From positions 7,981-24,719 of the forward strand of contig PBTP01000078.1 of assembly GCA_002729275.1 (NCBI GenBank): DNA of 16,739 nucleotides, given 5' to 3'. The notes under the pieces were generated by a model. That model ran no database searches and was not told the DNA's origin. It saw nothing but the letters and a program-made list of their open reading frames with translations. The position numbers and the translations under genes were made by a program. Below, in pieces: positions 15,454-16,739 of this stretch. This DNA comes from Roseibacillus sp. (GTDB lineage: Bacteria; Verrucomicrobiota; Verrucomicrobiia; Verrucomicrobiales; Akkermansiaceae). Within the stretch, counting starts at the first letter, position 1. Each line of letters begins with the position of its first letter.

Positions 15454-16739
15454 ATGAAGATGGATGGCAAACTTCCGGGGTTTCTGGCCTTGCTGGCCGG
15501 GTGCACTTCAGTTCTTGCAGCGGACTACGAAATGCGACTGAGGGAGGAGATAGAGGAAAGTCCCGGCCGGTTTCGCACGGTTGAGTCGAGGGAGAAATGG
15601 AAGCCCAGCGAGACGGCCGTGATCGTGTGCGACATGTGGGACCTTCATCATTGTAAGAACGCGGTGACCCGGGCAGTAGAGCTGGCCCCGCGGATGAATG
15701 CTCTTCTGGCAGCCGCCAGGGAGAAGGGCTCGCTCATCATTCACGCCCCGTCTTCGTGTATGCAGTTTTACGAACATCATCCTGCCCGGAAACGTGCGCA
15801 GTCAGCGCCAGATGCTGGCAATATTCCAGAAGGCATCGAGCAGTGGATGACTTGGATTGATAAGCGAGAGGAGGCGGCTGGTTATCCCATCGATCATTCC
15901 GATGGAGGAGAAGATGATGATCCCCGGGAGCATGCAGAGTGGGCGGAGAAATTAAAGACGATGGGGCGTAATCCAGATGCTCCATGGACCCGGCAACTCG
16001 GGCTGCTGGACATTGATAAAAGAAAAGACGCGATCACTGATTCTGGAAGGGAGAACTGGAACCTTCTCGAGCAGCATGGCATCAGAAATGTGATCCTCGT
16101 GGGAGTGCATACCAACATGTGCGTCCTCGGGCGCCCCTTTGGACTGCGTCAATTGGCAAGAAACGGCAAGAATGTGGTCCTGATGCGGGATCTTACGGAT
16201 ACGATGTATAATCCGGCGATGCCTCCGAAGGTAAGTCATTTTGCGGGAAATGACCTGATCGTGAACCATGTCGAAAAATATGTCTGCCCTACTGTCACCA
16301 GCGACCAGATTCTTGGAGGGGCTCCCCATCACTTTGCAGCCGACTCTCGTAAGCACATTGTCTTCCTGATCGGGGAGCGCGAATATGAAACGGAAAAGAC
16401 CCTGCCCCGGTTCGCATCCAAATATCTCACGCCATCCTTCAGGACGACCTTCGTCTTTGCAGATTCGGAGGGCGCCTCCCGGAATAAGTTTCACGGCATC
16501 GAGGCGATTAGAGATGCGGACCTTCTCTTTGTCAGTGTCCGGAGGAGAGCTTTGCCCGAGGGGGATCTTAAGTTACTTCGAGATTATGTTCAGGAGGGTA
16601 AGCCCGTAATGGGAATCCGGACTGCCAGTCATGCGTTCTCCCTCAGAGGAAAGCCTGTGCCTCCGGGTCATGCGGTCTGGGAGAAGTGGGACGCGGAGGT
16701 GATTGGGGGGAATTACACCGGGCATCATGGTAACGCGCT
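15454..16739 (+). CDS. Exported isochorismatase-like cysteine hydrolase fused to ThuA-like domain, 3' end cut
   Basis: Open from the ATG at 15454 to the right edge, 428 codons. The N-terminus (LPGFLALLAGCTSVLA) could be a lipoprotein signal (LAGC, Cys17) or a normal signal cleaved before ADYEMRL. Residues 50 to about 275 form an isochorismatase-like cysteine hydrolase: nucleophile Cys223 in GVHTNMCVLGRPFGL, catalytic Asp60 in VIVCDMWDLHH, and DAITDSGRENW before the active Cys. From about residue 302 a ThuA-like domain follows: KHIVFLIGEREYETEKTLP, IEAIRDADLLFVSVRRRALP, GKPVMGIRTASHAF and GGNYTGHHGN. ThuA-like domains are common in sugar-utilisation gene sets of this kind of bacterium. The substrate of either half is unknown. 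The second ATG at 15460 is an alternative start. Any domain beyond the ThuA part is outside the window. Confidence 0.9.
   Translation, partial: MKMDGKLPGFLALLAGCTSVLAADYEMRLREEIEESPGRFRTVESREKWKPSETAVIVCDMWDLHHCKNAVTRAVELAPRMNALLAAAREKGSLIIHAPSSCMQFYEHHPARKRAQSAPDAGNIPEGIEQWMTWIDKREEAAGYPIDHSDGGEDDDPREHAEWAEKLKTMGRNPDAPWTRQLGLLDIDKRKDAITDSGRENWNLLEQHGIRNVILVGVHTNMCVLGRPFGLRQLARNGKNVVLMRDLTDTMYNPAMPPKVSHFAGNDLIVNHVEKYVCPTVTSDQILGGAPHHFAADSRKHIVFLIGEREYETEKTLPRFASKYLTPSFRTTFVFADSEGASRNKFHGIEAIRDADLLFVSVRRRALPEGDLKLLRDYVQEGKPVMGIRTASHAFSLRGKPVPPGHAVWEKWDAEVIGGNYTGHHGNA

Noticed and set aside
15952..16494. A 180-codon frame on the minus strand
   Set aside because: It is antisense to the isochorismatase-ThuA gene, which has intact catalytic motifs in a continuous frame.

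Overview
The window looks like chromosomal DNA from a Verrucomicrobiota bacterium, or less likely a planctomycete. The clues are a formylglycine sulfatase, a Tat-exported Gfo/Idh/MocA oxidoreductase, a secreted WFQFRGP-type PQQ-like propeller, and an exported isochorismatase-ThuA protein. Many further proteins are secreted and unrecognised, base composition is moderately GC-rich, and Shine-Dalgarno sequences are almost absent. This assignment is inferred from gene content; there is no rRNA or marker gene here. I see no tRNA, rRNA, CRISPR array, insertion sequence or phage gene. No gap between genes reaches 300 bases.

Region by region. (1) 1-4261: a catabolic group with a sulfatase (minus, cut by the left edge), a Tat oxidoreductase (minus, followed by a strong intrinsic terminator) and a divergent secreted beta-propeller (plus). 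Such sets usually serve breakdown of sulfated or complex polysaccharides. (2) 4325-7616: four minus-strand genes packed tightly or overlapping. In transcription order they are a membrane-anchored small-domain protein, a 646-residue secreted helical protein, a small putative lipoprotein, and a putative lipoprotein with a JAMM/MPN metalloprotease motif. An ABCG-like ATPase-permease (7803-9575) lies 186 bases upstream in the same direction. (3) 9773-11560: a single-pass AsmA-like envelope protein, divergent from the ABC gene. (4) 11648-15320: mostly single genes in alternating orientation. They are a secreted unknown, an RppH-type Nudix hydrolase, a PhnA-like protein lacking most zinc cysteines, an M15-like peptidoglycan peptidase lipoprotein, and a SAM methyltransferase preceded by a secreted unknown. 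(5) 15454 to the right edge: an exported cysteine hydrolase fused to a ThuA-like domain, cut by the window.

Most products are exported or envelope-associated. The best candidate for something undescribed is the 4325-7616 group, with its exported JAMM-motif protein and possible link to the ABC exporter. No function can be assigned from sequence alone. Long open frames opposite the real genes are shadows produced by codon bias and are left out.
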